Positions 44,712 to 54,677 of a DNA stretch of 64,000 nucleotides are shown here, one piece after another. Every line of letters starts with the position of its first letter. Position 1 is the stretch's first letter. A program made the position numbers and the translations under genes. The DNA comes from CAJXNP01 sp050305935 (GTDB taxonomy: Bacteria > Bacteroidota > Bacteroidia > Cytophagales > Cyclobacteriaceae): NCBI GenBank assembly GCA_050305935.1, contig JBNLGG010000012.1, positions 15,543 to 79,542 on the forward strand, in the 5' to 3' direction. The notes below the pieces were generated by a model, which was not told the DNA's origin, searched no databases, and worked only from the letters and a program-made list of their open reading frames with translations.

Positions 44712-46004
44712 TCAGTTTTCCAGAGCAAGCAGATCCTGGCCGATGTCTCTCCTGAAATACACATCCTGCCAATTGATTTTCTCTACCTGTTCATACGAGT
44801 TATCAAGAGCTTCCTGAAGGGAGTGGCCAAAACCCGTTATGTTTAAGACCCTGCCCCCGCTGTTTGTAACAGCTCCTTTTTCGTTAATTTTTGTACCTGC
44901 GTGAAATATAATGGACTGGCTGGTAGTGCCTTCCAGTCCGTTTATAACAAAACCTTTTTTATAACTTTCCGGGTATCCGCCTGAGACCATGACCACCGTG
45001 GTGGCAGTGCGGTCGTCAAGCTGAAAATCAACCTTGTCGAGCGTGCCATCCGCTGTGGCAACCATTAAATCGACCAGGTCACTTTTAATCCTCGGGAAAA
45101 CAACCTGCGTTTCAGGGTCTCCCATTCTCACATTGTATTCAATTACTTTTGGGCTTCCGTTTTGATTCATTAATCCCAAAAAGATAAAACCTTTGTAATC
45201 GATTTTATCCCTTTTGAGGCCTTCGATAGTCCTTTTTACTACCTCTTCCTCCACTTTATCAATAAAGCCGTCTTTGGCAAAAATCACCGGGGAGACCGCT
45301 CCCATCCCGCCGGTATTTGGCCCTGAATCTTTTTCGCCAATCCTCTTATAGTCTTTAGCTTCAGGCAGGATTTTATATGAATTGCCATCAGTCAATACAA
45401 AAACCGACAATTCGATCCCATCCAGATAATCTTCGATGACAACCGACGAGCTGGCATCACCGAATTTTGCATCTAGGAGCATTTCCCTGATACCTTTTTT
45501 CGCCTCATCTTTGCTTTGACAGATCAATACGCCCTTGCCTGCTGCTAAACCATCTGCCTTTAAAACTATTGGCAAAGATTGATGATCGATGTATTCCAGG
45601 GCTTCATTTAGAGTGTCTTTTGTGAAGGTTTTTGAATCGGCTGTAGGAATGTTATGGCGTTTCATAAAATCTTTGGCAAAATCCTTACTTCCTTCCAGGG
45701 TAGCACCTGCTTTCCCTGGACCTACGATCTTCAAGTCAGACAACAGAGGCTCTTTTTCCAGGAAATCCCGCACACCTGCTACCAGGGGTACTTCCGGACC
45801 GACAATGAGCAGGTCTATTTTTTTTTCAAGGAGCACCTTTTTAAGGGCTTCAAAATCGGTGACTGAAATATTGATGTTCTCTGCTATTTGCGACGTTCCT
45901 GCATTTCCGGGGGCGATATAGAGCTTTTCACATTTTTCACTTTGACTTAGTTTCCATGCAAAAGCATGCTCCCTGCCACCGGAGCCTAGTACGAGAATGT
46001 TCAT
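44712..46004 (-). CDS. purD: Phosphoribosylamine--glycine ligase
   Basis: PurD joins phosphoribosylamine and glycine with ATP in de novo purine synthesis. The 430-residue protein opens NILVLGSGGREHAFAWKL, has the ATP-grasp loop LKADGLAAGKGVLIC, then GPNTGGMGAVSP and EYNVRMGDPETQ. Length and motifs are normal. It lies 21 bp after recQ on the same strand, so the two may share a transcript. Other purine genes (purK, purE) are at 4.5-6 kb. Confidence 0.97.
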   Translation of the reverse strand: MNILVLGSGGREHAFAWKLSQSEKCEKLYIAPGNAGTSQIAENINISVTDFEALKKVLLEKKIDLLIVGPEVPLVAGVRDFLEKEPLLSDLKIVGPGKAGATLEGSKDFAKDFMKRHNIPTADSKTFTKDTLNEALEYIDHQSLPIVLKADGLAAGKGVLICQSKDEAKKGIREMLLDAKFGDASSSVVIEDYLDGIELSVFVLTDGNSYKILPEAKDYKRIGEKDSGPNTGGMGAVSPVIFAKDGFIDKVEEEVVKRTIEGLKRDKIDYKGFIFLGLMNQNGSPKVIEYNVRMGDPETQVVFPRIKSDLVDLMVATADGTLDKVDFQLDDRTATTVVMVSGGYPESYKKGFVINGLEGTTSQSIIFHAGTKINEKGAVTNSGGRVLNITGFGHSLQEALDNSYEQVEKINWQDVYFRRDIGQDLLALEN

Positions 46005-46025
46005 TTTTTAATAAAATTTTGGGAA

Positions 46026-48218
46026 TTAATTTCCGTAGTCAGACATAAATTTAACCCTCAACAGGCGAATATCCTCTTCATCATATTCATCTCCAAATTC
46101 ATCAAGAGCCTCTTCGATGCTGTCTGAATGGGAATTTCTAAAATAATCATAGATCTCATCCTGACGATCAGGATCCATAATGTTGTCAATATAATACTCT
46201 AAATTCAATTTCGTGCCCGAATAGCAAATATGTTCTATTTCCGCGATAAGTTCTTCATAGGACATGCCTTTTGAATCGGCTATTTCCTGTAAATCAATTT
46301 TTCGGTCGATCTGCTGTATAATGTAGATCTTGGTTTTTGATTTATTTACGGAAGACTTTACTACTACATCCTGGGCTGTCTCTATCTCATTTTCCTCCAC
46401 ATATTTGTTGATGGCATCCAGGAATGGCTTGCCAAATTTATTTGCCTTGCCAATTCCAACACCGTTGATCCTGGTGAGTTCTTCGATGGACGATGGATAG
46501 GTGGTGGCCATTTCCTCCAGCGAAGGATCCTGGAAGATCACATAAGGAGGAAGGTCTTTCTTATGGGCAACGTCCTTTCTCAATTTTTTGAGGATCTCAT
46601 ACAGGTTTTCGTCATAGGCCTTTCGTTCTACGGGCGTATGCGAGTCGCTTTCCGTCAAAGCTTCAAAATCCTTGTCTTTTACCAGGGTTATTGATCCGGG
46701 ATTTTTGATAAATGCCTTTCCTTTTTCAGAGATTTTAAGAACACCAATGTTATCAATGTCTTTGTAAAGATATCCGTGAAGGAGGGTCTGCCTTACTACG
46801 GAATGCCACAATTCCGGAGTCTCATCAGCGCCCTTTCCATAGACATCAAGTTTATTGTGTTTGTAGCTTTTGACATATTCATTTTCAACACCACAAATGA
46901 CTTCCACCAGGTGTTTGAGACCAAACCTTTCACCGGTTTGTTCTGCTGCCGCCAATGTTGTTTCTACGTACTGCTGACCTTCATACTTCTCGGGGGGGTA
47001 CTTGCAGACATCACACCACATCTCCTTGCCGCATAGGCTTTCGTTATACTCTTCACCAAAATAGTGGAGTAGCTGCTTTCGCCGACACATCGAAGATTCA
47101 GCATAAGATGACATTTCCTCCAACAGTATTTTGGCATTCTCGCGCTCTGTAACGGCCTTATCCTTATTAAATTTTTCAAGCTTGAGGATGTCTTTATAGG
47201 CATAAAACAAGATACAATTTCCTTCCAGCCCATCACGCCCGGCACGGCCTGTTTCCTGGTAATATCCTTCGACTGACTTGGGAGTGTCGTAGTGAATCAC
47301 AAAACGCACATCTGGTTTGTCAATCCCCATTCCAAACGCAATGGTGGCTACGATGACATCCACTTCTTCGTTAAGGAATGCATCCTGGTTTTTCATTCGG
47401 ATGTTCGCCTCCAGCCCGGCATGATAGGGTGCCGCTTTGATGTCATTGACACACAACAACTCGGCAATTTCCTCCACCTTTTTTCGGCTCAGACAATAAA
47501 TAATTCCAGACTTTCCTTTATGATCCTTAATGAATTTTATAAGCTGTTTTTTGGTGTGGTGTTTCGGTCGAACCTCATAATATAAATTTTCCCGGTTGAA
47601 CGACGACTGGAAAATATTGGCATCTTCCATTTGCAGGTTTCGCTGAATATCCAACTGAACCTTGGGAGTGGCGGTGGCGGTAAGGGCTATCACCGGAAGG
47701 TTACCAAGCTGGGAAATGATCGATTTTATTCTCCTGTATTCAGGTCTGAAATCATGGCCCCATTCAGAAATACAGTGTGCTTCGTCGATGGCGACAAATG
47801 AAATGTTTGCCTCTTTTAAGAAAGCTACATTGTCTTCTTTCGTTAGTGACTCTGGAGCTACATAAAGCAGTTTTATTGCACCGGAAATGGTATCTTTCTT
47901 CACCCTGGTCATCTCTGCCTTTGTCAGTGTGGAATTGAGAAACCGGGCGTTTATGCCGACTGCATTCAATTGATCCACCTGGTTTTTCATCAAGGCAATG
48001 AGTGGAGAAATTACTATGGACGTTCCCTCTAAGATGATGGCAGGAAGCTGGTAACAAAGTGACTTTCCTGCTCCGGTAGGCATAATCACAAAGGTATTTT
48101 TCCCGTCAAGTATGTTTTTTATGATCGTCTCCTGGTTCCCACGAAAATTACTATACCCGAATACCTCTTTGAGTTTATCTCTCAGTATATCCAAATGTCC
48201 ATCCACTGAAGTAATCAT
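46026..48218 (-). CDS. recQ: ATP-dependent DNA helicase RecQ
   Basis: The 730-residue RecQ has the 3'-5' helicase core with Walker A IMPTGAGKSLCYQLPA (about 44-59), DEAH box VAIDEAHCISEWGHDFRPEY and the ARGRAG-type QETGRAGRDGL. A zinc site follows (CRRKQLLHYFGE with later CGKEMWCDVC), then an RQC winged helix and a C-terminal HRDC domain (about 530-600, PPYVIFQDPSLEEMAT). It works in recombination and fork repair. The acidic C-terminal tail (EEALDEFGDEYDEEDIRL) is normal for the phylum. Confidence 0.96.
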   Translation of the reverse strand: MITSVDGHLDILRDKLKEVFGYSNFRGNQETIIKNILDGKNTFVIMPTGAGKSLCYQLPAIILEGTSIVISPLIALMKNQVDQLNAVGINARFLNSTLTKAEMTRVKKDTISGAIKLLYVAPESLTKEDNVAFLKEANISFVAIDEAHCISEWGHDFRPEYRRIKSIISQLGNLPVIALTATATPKVQLDIQRNLQMEDANIFQSSFNRENLYYEVRPKHHTKKQLIKFIKDHKGKSGIIYCLSRKKVEEIAELLCVNDIKAAPYHAGLEANIRMKNQDAFLNEEVDVIVATIAFGMGIDKPDVRFVIHYDTPKSVEGYYQETGRAGRDGLEGNCILFYAYKDILKLEKFNKDKAVTERENAKILLEEMSSYAESSMCRRKQLLHYFGEEYNESLCGKEMWCDVCKYPPEKYEGQQYVETTLAAAEQTGERFGLKHLVEVICGVENEYVKSYKHNKLDVYGKGADETPELWHSVVRQTLLHGYLYKDIDNIGVLKISEKGKAFIKNPGSITLVKDKDFEALTESDSHTPVERKAYDENLYEILKKLRKDVAHKKDLPPYVIFQDPSLEEMATTYPSSIEELTRINGVGIGKANKFGKPFLDAINKYVEENEIETAQDVVVKSSVNKSKTKIYIIQQIDRKIDLQEIADSKGMSYEELIAEIEHICYSGTKLNLEYYIDNIMDPDRQDEIYDYFRNSHSDSIEEALDEFGDEYDEEDIRLLRVKFMSDYGN

Positions 48219-48536
48219 GACCGTTCCTTTAGGCTTACTAACTTTATTAATTTACTCTAAAAAAGAATCAAATGAAAAGTGTTTTTCTTTATATGCGGTT
48301 AAGAGTTAAAAGTTTCCAATATTTAACTGAAAAAGTCCAAAAAAATTTACTTTCTGCCCCTTCTGTCTTAATATTGTTTCAATTGGTTGTCCGAGGCACT
48401 GTTCAAATTGATAGCAACACAAATTTAACACCTTTTTCTTATTTTTAAACACAGAGTTTTAAGTAATTAGTATAAAATTTTCAAAGAATTTGTTATTATC
48501 ATTAAATAAATACCAATTTTAACTTATTGATGAGCT
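48219..48536. other. 318-bp spacer between recQ and the mannose-1-phosphate guanylyltransferase gene
   Basis: AT-rich divergent promoter region. TAAATTTG reads on the minus strand about 200 bp upstream of recQ, with no good -33 partner. I see no hairpin, RNA gene or coding sequence. Confidence 0.4.
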
Positions 48537-49613
48537 ATGGATGGAAATAATTATGTAATAATAATGGCTGGAGGCATAGGAAGCAGGTTTTGGCCATACA
48601 GTAGGAACGATTATCCCAAGCAGTTTTTAGATGTAATGGGTGTAGGTAGATCACTGCTGCAACTGACCTTCGATCGCTTTTCAAAAATCTGCAACAAGGA
48701 GAATATCTACATAGTTTCCAATGAGCGTTATTCCGAACTGATCAGGGAGCAAATACCCGGGCTGGCCGATTACCAGATTTTATTAGAACCTGACAGAAGA
48801 AATACTGCGCCATGCATCGCTTATGCAGCGTATAAGATCGCCCAGCGTGACCCGCAGGCAAATATGGTGGTCACCCCGGCCGACCATGTCATTTTTAAGG
48901 AAGATATCTTTGAAGAGACCATAAATAAGTCCCTGGAGGAATCCAAAGGTTCGGATAAACTGATCACAATAGGAATAAAGCCCTCTCGTCCGGAGACCGG
49001 CTATGGATATATCCAATATCTACAGGATGAGGGTTCATTTGTAAAGAAAGTGAAGACGTTTACAGAAAAGCCACAACTGGACCTTGCTAAAAAATTTGTG
49101 GAAAGCGGGGATTTTGTGTGGAACGCAGGCATTTTTATCTGGAGGGCAGACACCATCATCAGGTCTTTTGAAAAATTCCTGCCAGATATTTCCGAGCTGT
49201 TCAGTGCAATGAACGATAGCTACTTTACGGAGAAGGAGAAGGGAGCCATAGAAAATGCGTATGCGGTGACCAAGTCAATTTCTATCGACTACGGCGTGAT
49301 GGAGAAGGCCGATAATGTCTATGTGGTGGAGGGTAATTTCGGATGGTCTGACCTGGGAAGCTGGGGATCGCTGCATGACATAAGGGACAAGAATGAAGAC
49401 CAAAACGTAGTGGAAGGAAATGTTCTTTCGTACGATAGCAAAAACTGCCTCATCATGGGAGAGCATGATAAGCTCATCGTGGTACAAGGACTCGACGGCT
49501 ACCTTGTGGCCGACTGCGCCGATGTACTGTTGATTTGCAAAAAAGATGATGAAAAGCAATTCCGGAGTTTCGTTAACGATGTTAAAAACGACAAGGGTGA
49601 GAAGTTTATATAA
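48537..49613 (+). CDS. Mannose-1-phosphate guanylyltransferase
   Basis: The 358-residue protein makes GDP-mannose, a precursor of surface glycans. It opens IMAGGIGSRFWPYSRNDYPK, the nucleotide-binding loop of this family, and carries TPADHVIF, the metal site, and FTEKPQLDLAKKFVESGDFV, the sugar site, together with WNAGIFIW and NFGWSDLGSWGSL. It lacks the C-terminal isomerase domain, so it is the monofunctional type. A good terminator follows. Confidence 0.94.
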   Translation: MDGNNYVIIMAGGIGSRFWPYSRNDYPKQFLDVMGVGRSLLQLTFDRFSKICNKENIYIVSNERYSELIREQIPGLADYQILLEPDRRNTAPCIAYAAYKIAQRDPQANMVVTPADHVIFKEDIFEETINKSLEESKGSDKLITIGIKPSRPETGYGYIQYLQDEGSFVKKVKTFTEKPQLDLAKKFVESGDFVWNAGIFIWRADTIIRSFEKFLPDISELFSAMNDSYFTEKEKGAIENAYAVTKSISIDYGVMEKADNVYVVEGNFGWSDLGSWGSLHDIRDKNEDQNVVEGNVLSYDSKNCLIMGEHDKLIVVQGLDGYLVADCADVLLICKKDDEKQFRSFVNDVKNDKGEKFI

Positions 49614-49634
49614 CTAAACTTGCGTATGCTAATC

Positions 49635-49670
49635 AACCCAAATTCCTTCACAGCGGGATTTGGGTTTTTT
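49635..49670 (+). terminator. Rho-independent terminator after the guanylyltransferase gene
   Basis: AACCCAAATTCC (49635-49646) pairs with GGGATTTGGGTT (49655-49666), one G-U pair, followed by a T-run. It is 21 bp after the stop; the convergent rlmB gene ends at 49669. Confidence 0.8.
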
Positions 49671-50424
49671 ATTGCCGTTGTCGGAGAGCTTCGTAAACGA
49701 TAATCCCGGCAGATACCGAAACATTCAAAGAAGCGATTTCTCCTTTCATCGGGATTTTGCAGGTCTGGTTGGAGACTTTTAATATTTCCTCGCTGATCCC
49801 ATTTTCTTCTGAACCAAGCACCAGGGCAACCGGTCCCCGAAGGTCTACGGAATAGAGGTCTTTAGTGGTTTTTTCCGTGCAGGCAATCACGTTTACACCA
49901 GAATTTTGAAGCTGACGAATGGCTTTGTAGAGGCTGTTTGTCCGGCAGATTTTAGCATGATTAAGGGCGCCTGCGGACGTTTTCATGGCATCTCCCGAAA
50001 TCAACGCGCTCCCAATCTCCGGAATGATAATGGCATCTATTCCCGCGCATTCTGCCGTTCGGACGATGGCACCAAAATTTCTCACGTCCGTTATCCGGTC
50101 AAGCACGAGAAAAAACGGGTCCCGGCCAGTGGCGAAGCATTCCTCAATGATCCCCTCGTAGGAATAATATGAAATGGGCGACAGGTAGGCTATAAAACCC
50201 TGGTGGTTCTTTCTGGTTACTTTATTGAGCTTTTCAATAGGGACTCGCTGAAAAGGTATTTTTTTCGCAGAGAGCTCAGCAACTATTTTTTTAGAAAGAT
50301 CCGATTGCAGGTTTTTTTGGATGAGTACTTTTTCAATTTCCTTCTCTGACTTCAGCGCTTCTTCGATGGCCCTTATGCCAAAAATAAAGCTTGAGGGATC
50401 TTTAGTAAAAGGTCTTTTTTCCAT
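49669..50424 (-). CDS. rlmB: 23S rRNA (guanosine-2'-O)-methyltransferase
   Basis: The 251-residue protein belongs to the SpoU family with an N-terminal substrate-binding domain (about 1-80) and a C-terminal knotted SPOUT domain. The motifs VLDRITDVRNFGAIVRTAE, LVLGSEENGIS and IPMKGEIASLNVSVSAGI are complete. RlmB methylates G2251 of 23S rRNA. A related tRNA Gm18-type enzyme is the main alternative. It lies 7 bp after the GWxTD gene. Confidence 0.92.
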   Translation of the reverse strand: MEKRPFTKDPSSFIFGIRAIEEALKSEKEIEKVLIQKNLQSDLSKKIVAELSAKKIPFQRVPIEKLNKVTRKNHQGFIAYLSPISYYSYEGIIEECFATGRDPFFLVLDRITDVRNFGAIVRTAECAGIDAIIIPEIGSALISGDAMKTSAGALNHAKICRTNSLYKAIRQLQNSGVNVIACTEKTTKDLYSVDLRGPVALVLGSEENGISEEILKVSNQTCKIPMKGEIASLNVSVSAGIIVYEALRQRQ

Positions 50425-50431
50425 GCAGGTG

Positions 50432-51658
50432 TTACATTTTTCCTTGTCGCCACAATTCTACAGCACGAAACCAATGCTTGTCAAATTTCCTGTCCCTGAC
50501 GAGTGAATAGTGGTTGGTAGAAAACACATTTTTTATTTTGACAAAGGTAAAACGAATAGCCGGCATATTTACATTTTGATTGTAAATCCATTGTTCGTAT
50601 TCCTCATGTTTAAAAACTTTATCAGGTGGCCCATAGATGATATACATCATGCCCATGTCTGTTTTCCAACCTTCCTTGTAGCTTGTAAATAGCAGGTTAG
50701 CACCCGCTACCCTTTCGAAGTAGTCTTTAATGGATTTTTGTGCTGTGAGGGGAGATCCAGTGGTGGTAAGCCAAAACGTTTCGAATGATTTTTTATCGTC
50801 GGCTTCTGCTTCCATACTTTCATTTTCCGTTTTTGTAGAGATGTATTTGAGGGGTTTGAGCAGGCTATGGTAGTTGCCGAATCGTGGAAAGGGCTCGTCC
50901 TCTATCCTAAAAGTTATTCCTTCCAGGGAGTTAGTGTCAACCTGTATAAAATACAATCCGCTTTCTGTTAGCGGGAGCATCGTGTCAGTGGCAGATTTGG
51001 TCAGGCTCGCTACTGAAAGGGTGCGGTTGATATTGTCGGTATCAACGATCATTGGTGGGAAGGCCACATCAAAATCGGTATCGTAACGATAAATCCAAAT
51101 TTCTTTTTTCTGACCCGAAAGATGCTTCAGCTTGAAGGGTGAGGAGGGGGTGACGAATTGACTCAAAATGGGGATATTCGTGTTGTCATCATACAGCACC
51201 AGGTCCGCATGGCCATATTCGGCCTCCTCATCGATGTTGATATCATACAGGAGATCGTCTGGCCAGGTATTGTGTTGCAAATGAAGTTGGATCAATTTGC
51301 AGTCATTACGCCGACCGGTTTTAAATTGAAACACATGGTAATTTCCGTTTTTTCCCACATAATAGTCTCCTGGATTGATGGTTTCCGTAGCAATGATTTC
51401 GGAGCTTTGATAGTCTTTTTTATAATTTAATTCCAGGGTAAAGCCTGAATTCCAATTGGTAGGAGTGTCTTCATTTGGTAAAATCGAAAGTATAACGAGC
51501 AGTGAATCATCTACAAAATACAGCCTGTGATCCATCAACAAATCCCCTGAAACATCATATTTATAGGCAATATTTTCTTCCTGGAATGGCGCCTGTGAAA
51601 ATCCTCCAAGGGAGATAAAAACAAAAAGAAAGAGGTGAAAGTACTTTGAAAAAGTCAT
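50432..51658 (-). CDS. GWxTD domain protein
   Basis: I chose ATG 51658, which puts the signal peptide (YFHLFLFVFISLGGFSQ) at the N-terminus; the upstream frame adds 17 residues. The product has about 408 residues. The N-terminal beta-rich region resembles other Bacteroidota GWxTD proteins; the C-terminal GWxTD domain (about 290-395) shows KEGWKTDMGMMYIIYGPP with the signature GWKTD. The domain is exported and occurs widely in Bacteroidota, sometimes near gliding or secretion genes, but its function is not known. Confidence 0.9.
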   Translation of the reverse strand: MTFSKYFHLFLFVFISLGGFSQAPFQEENIAYKYDVSGDLLMDHRLYFVDDSLLVILSILPNEDTPTNWNSGFTLELNYKKDYQSSEIIATETINPGDYYVGKNGNYHVFQFKTGRRNDCKLIQLHLQHNTWPDDLLYDINIDEEAEYGHADLVLYDDNTNIPILSQFVTPSSPFKLKHLSGQKKEIWIYRYDTDFDVAFPPMIVDTDNINRTLSVASLTKSATDTMLPLTESGLYFIQVDTNSLEGITFRIEDEPFPRFGNYHSLLKPLKYISTKTENESMEAEADDKKSFETFWLTTTGSPLTAQKSIKDYFERVAGANLLFTSYKEGWKTDMGMMYIIYGPPDKVFKHEEYEQWIYNQNVNMPAIRFTFVKIKNVFSTNHYSLVRDRKFDKHWFRAVELWRQGKM

Positions 51659-51759
51659 TTTCAATTTTTTTTTGAAAATACTAAAAGAATATTCACAAGG
51701 TCTTATCAAAATAAAATTATTTACTTTACAAATTCATTTTAGGAAACGAATTTATTGGG

Positions 51760-52533
51760 ATGGGAATATATACCACAGAAATTACATCGGATAAAATTGC
51801 GTCTGACAATCCGGTACATCAGCGACTTTTAAAGGCCTACTATGCGGCTATTCCCTATATCAAAGGAGCGTTACTGGAAGTCGGGTGTGGCGAGGGAAGA
51901 GGCGTTAAACAGTTGGCTCCATTAGCAGAAAGCTATGTGGCAATAGACAAAATTCAGGAGGTAATTGACAAGCTGGCCATGGAATACCCGGCGTATTCAT
52001 TTATCCAGGCAAATATTCCACCCATATCGGTATTGGAAGACAATAGTTATGATACGATTGTGACATTTCAGGTAATCGAACATATAAAAAATGACAAATT
52101 GTTTCTGGAGGAAATTCATCGATTACTTAAACCCGGAGGTAAGGCTTTAATTACTACACCAAATATAAAAAAATCGCTTACCCGCAATCCCTGGCACATT
52201 CGTGAGTATACGGCTGAACAATTGACTGCCCTCTGCCAGTCCATTTTTTCGAAAGTGGAATCAAAGGGGATCACCGGCAACGAAAAAGTGATGGAATACT
52301 TTGAGAAAAACAGGGTTTCCGTGGAGAAAATTACTAAATGGGACTTTCTGAACCTGCAATACCGTCTGCCTGCACCCCTACTGAGGATTCCCTATGAAAT
52401 CCTTAACCGAATAAACCGCAACAAACTGAGTGGTGAAAATGACGATCTGGTTTCGAAGATCAGCCACGAAGATTACCTGGTCTCTGAAAAGCCCGATGAT
52501 AGCCTGGATTTGTTTATGATTGTCACCAAATAA
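51760..52533 (+). CDS. Class I SAM-dependent methyltransferase
   Basis: The 257-residue protein has a Rossmann methyltransferase domain. Motif I LLEVGCGEGRGVKQLA (about 38-53), acidic motif II AIDKI, and DTIVTFQVIEHIKND and LLKPGGKALITTPN are present. The substrate is not evident; similar proteins act on small molecules, lipids or sugars. It is divergent from the GWxTD gene and ends at a strong terminator shared with dnaK. Confidence 0.9.
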   Translation: MGIYTTEITSDKIASDNPVHQRLLKAYYAAIPYIKGALLEVGCGEGRGVKQLAPLAESYVAIDKIQEVIDKLAMEYPAYSFIQANIPPISVLEDNSYDTIVTFQVIEHIKNDKLFLEEIHRLLKPGGKALITTPNIKKSLTRNPWHIREYTAEQLTALCQSIFSKVESKGITGNEKVMEYFEKNRVSVEKITKWDFLNLQYRLPAPLLRIPYEILNRINRNKLSGENDDLVSKISHEDYLVSEKPDDSLDLFMIVTK

Positions 52534-52560
52534 AAAAGCCAACCTCATCGGCTGGCTTTT
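52534..52560. terminator. Bidirectional terminator between the methyltransferase and dnaK
   Basis: AAAAGCCA (52534-52541) pairs with TGGCTTTT (52553-52560), with CC/GG pairs further in and a short loop. Poly-A and poly-T on both sides suit both converging genes. Confidence 0.8.
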
Positions 52561-52582
52561 GTTTCAGGCAATCCCTTACCCG

Positions 52583-54514
52583 CTATTTTTTATTGTCATC
52601 TACTTCTTCAAACTCGACATCAGAAACATCCTGCTGCGAATCACCGGAAGCATCCTGTCCGGCGCTTGCGCCAGCATCTGCGCCCGGTTGAGCACCATCG
52701 GCACCACCCTGAGCAGCGTAGATTTCCTGTGAAGCAGCCTGCCATGCATTATTTAATGCCTCACTGGCAGCATCAATGGCTGCCACATCCTGGCTTTTGT
52801 GTGCTTCTTTCAGCTTGTTCAATCCATCTTCGATGGCCTTTTTATTATTTTCAGAGAGCTTGTCGCCAAACTCCTTCAACTGCTTCTCAGTCTGGAAGAT
52901 CAATGAATCAGCAGAATTAAGCTTGTCGATTTTCTCTTTTTCTTTTTTATCTGATTCCGCGTTGGCTTCAGCTTCCTTCTTCATCTTTTCAATTTCCTCC
53001 TCAGTCAATCCGGAAGAAGCTTCGATTCGGATCTTTTGTTCTTTTCCGGTTCCTTTATCTTTTGCCGAAACATTTAAAATACCATTGGCATCGATATCAA
53101 ATGTCACTTCAATTTGAGGAATACCTCTTGGCGATGGTGGGATACCGTCCAGGTGGAATCGACCAATCGTCCTGTTGTCTTTTGCCATGGGGCGCTCGCC
53201 TTGCAGCACATGTATCTCCACAGAAGGCTGATTATCTGCTGCAGTGGAGAATACCTCTGATTTCTTTGTTGGTATCGTAGTATTCGATTCGATCAGTTTT
53301 GTGAAAACACCGCCTAAAGTCTCGATACCCAGCGAAAGTGGAGTTACATCCAGCAGAAGTACATCTTTTACCTCTCCGGTAAGTACACCACCCTGGATAG
53401 CCGCACCAATGGCAACTACTTCGTCAGGGTTAACGCCTTTTGAAGGTTTCTTGCCAAAGAATTTTTCTACTTCTTCCTGGATTTTTGGAATACGGGTAGA
53501 ACCACCTACCAGGATGACCTCATCGATATCTGATGCCGACATGCCTGCATCTTCCAGGGCCTTCTTGCAAGGACCGATGGCTCGCTGAAACAATGAATCA
53601 GTAATCTGCTCAAATTTCGAGCGACTCAATGACCGTACAAGGTGTTTTGGTATCCCATCTACCGGCATGATGTAAGGCAAATTGATTTCTGTTGACGTTG
53701 AGCTTGATAACTCAATTTTGGCCTTCTCCGCAGCTTCTTTCAATCGCTGAAGGGCCATCGGATCTTTTCTCAGGTCAATACCTTCGTCATTTTTAAATTC
53801 TTCAGCCAGCCAGTCGATAATGGCCGAGTCAAAGTCATCACCGCCCAGGTGCACATCACCGTTAGTCGATTTTACTTCAAACACACCATCGCCCAACTCC
53901 AGGATAGAGATATCAAATGTTCCTCCCCCAAAGTCATATACCGCGATTTTAAGGTCTTTATTCTTTTTGTCAAGGCCGTATGCCAGTGAAGCGGCGGTAG
54001 GCTCGTTGATAATCCTTTTCACATCCAAACCGGCAATCTGACCAGCTTCCTTGGTAGCCTGTCTTTCTGCATCGTTAAAATAAGCCGGTACCGTGATAAC
54101 AGCTTCTGTGACTGTGGTGCCAAGATAATCTTCTGCAGTGGATTTCATCTTCTGAAGGATGATAGCAGAAAGTTCCTGTGGGGTGTAAAGCCTTTCCCCA
54201 ATGCGCACCCTTACGGTATCGTTATTTCCTTTCTCTACCTTATAAGTAACGTTCTTTCTTTCATCCGCTACTTCGGAATGTTTTTTACCCATAAACCTTT
54301 TTACGGAGTAAATTGTGTTTTCCGGGTTGGTGATGGCTTGCCTTTTTGCAGGATCGCCTACCTTTCTCTCCCCGTCACCATTGTCAAGAAATGCTACAAT
54401 GGATGGTGTGGTCCTTCTTCCCTCACTGTTAGGGATAACCACAGGCTCATTTCCCTCCATCACTGCAACACATGAATTAGTGGTTCCTAAGTCTATACCT
54501 ATTATTTTTCCCAT
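52583..54514 (-). CDS. dnaK: Chaperone DnaK (Hsp70)
   Basis: The 643-residue Hsp70 has the ATPase domain (about 1-380) with IGIDLGTTNSCVAVMEG, YDFGGGTFDISILELG and ILVGGSTRIPKIQ, the substrate-binding domain (about 390-510) with DVTPLSLGIETLGG, and a helical lid ending in an acidic EFEEVDDNKK tail, the EEVD-like end of bacterial DnaK. It folds client proteins with DnaJ and GrpE, which are not adjacent here. Five TGTCA motifs lie 90-150 bp upstream of the start. No CIRCE element is seen. Confidence 0.99.
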   Translation of the reverse strand: MGKIIGIDLGTTNSCVAVMEGNEPVVIPNSEGRRTTPSIVAFLDNGDGERKVGDPAKRQAITNPENTIYSVKRFMGKKHSEVADERKNVTYKVEKGNNDTVRVRIGERLYTPQELSAIILQKMKSTAEDYLGTTVTEAVITVPAYFNDAERQATKEAGQIAGLDVKRIINEPTAASLAYGLDKKNKDLKIAVYDFGGGTFDISILELGDGVFEVKSTNGDVHLGGDDFDSAIIDWLAEEFKNDEGIDLRKDPMALQRLKEAAEKAKIELSSSTSTEINLPYIMPVDGIPKHLVRSLSRSKFEQITDSLFQRAIGPCKKALEDAGMSASDIDEVILVGGSTRIPKIQEEVEKFFGKKPSKGVNPDEVVAIGAAIQGGVLTGEVKDVLLLDVTPLSLGIETLGGVFTKLIESNTTIPTKKSEVFSTAADNQPSVEIHVLQGERPMAKDNRTIGRFHLDGIPPSPRGIPQIEVTFDIDANGILNVSAKDKGTGKEQKIRIEASSGLTEEEIEKMKKEAEANAESDKKEKEKIDKLNSADSLIFQTEKQLKEFGDKLSENNKKAIEDGLNKLKEAHKSQDVAAIDAASEALNNAWQAASQEIYAAQGGADGAQPGADAGASAGQDASGDSQQDVSDVEFEEVDDNKK

Positions 54515-54600
54515 GATAATTTATTTTCTATTTCTTTCATTCAAATCAACATTCCCAATTTATCAATGGTCATGCCAAGGCATTTATCCATTATTCTTGG

Positions 54601-54665
54601 TGTCATAATGTCATAAAAAAACCGGGAAGCGTGTCATGTTTGGGAGTTGTCAGAAATTTTTGTCA
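54601..54665. promoter_or_regulatory. Cluster of TGTCA motifs upstream of dnaK
   Basis: TGTCA occurs at 54601, 54609, 54632, 54648 and 54661 on the plus strand, reading TGACA toward dnaK; a sixth, inverted copy (TGACA on plus) is at 54680. Such density in a 65-bp stretch is unusual and could be regulator binding sites. Confidence 0.35.
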
Positions 54666-54677
54666 CCCTTAATTTTG
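54647..54677 (+). promoter_or_regulatory. Candidate promoter of the CHASE2 gene
   Basis: TAATTTTG (54670-54677) matches TAnnTTTG, with TTG (54647-54649) 20 nt upstream. It lies 105 bp before the GTG start of the CHASE2 gene, and its -33 element overlaps a TGTCA motif. Confidence 0.45.
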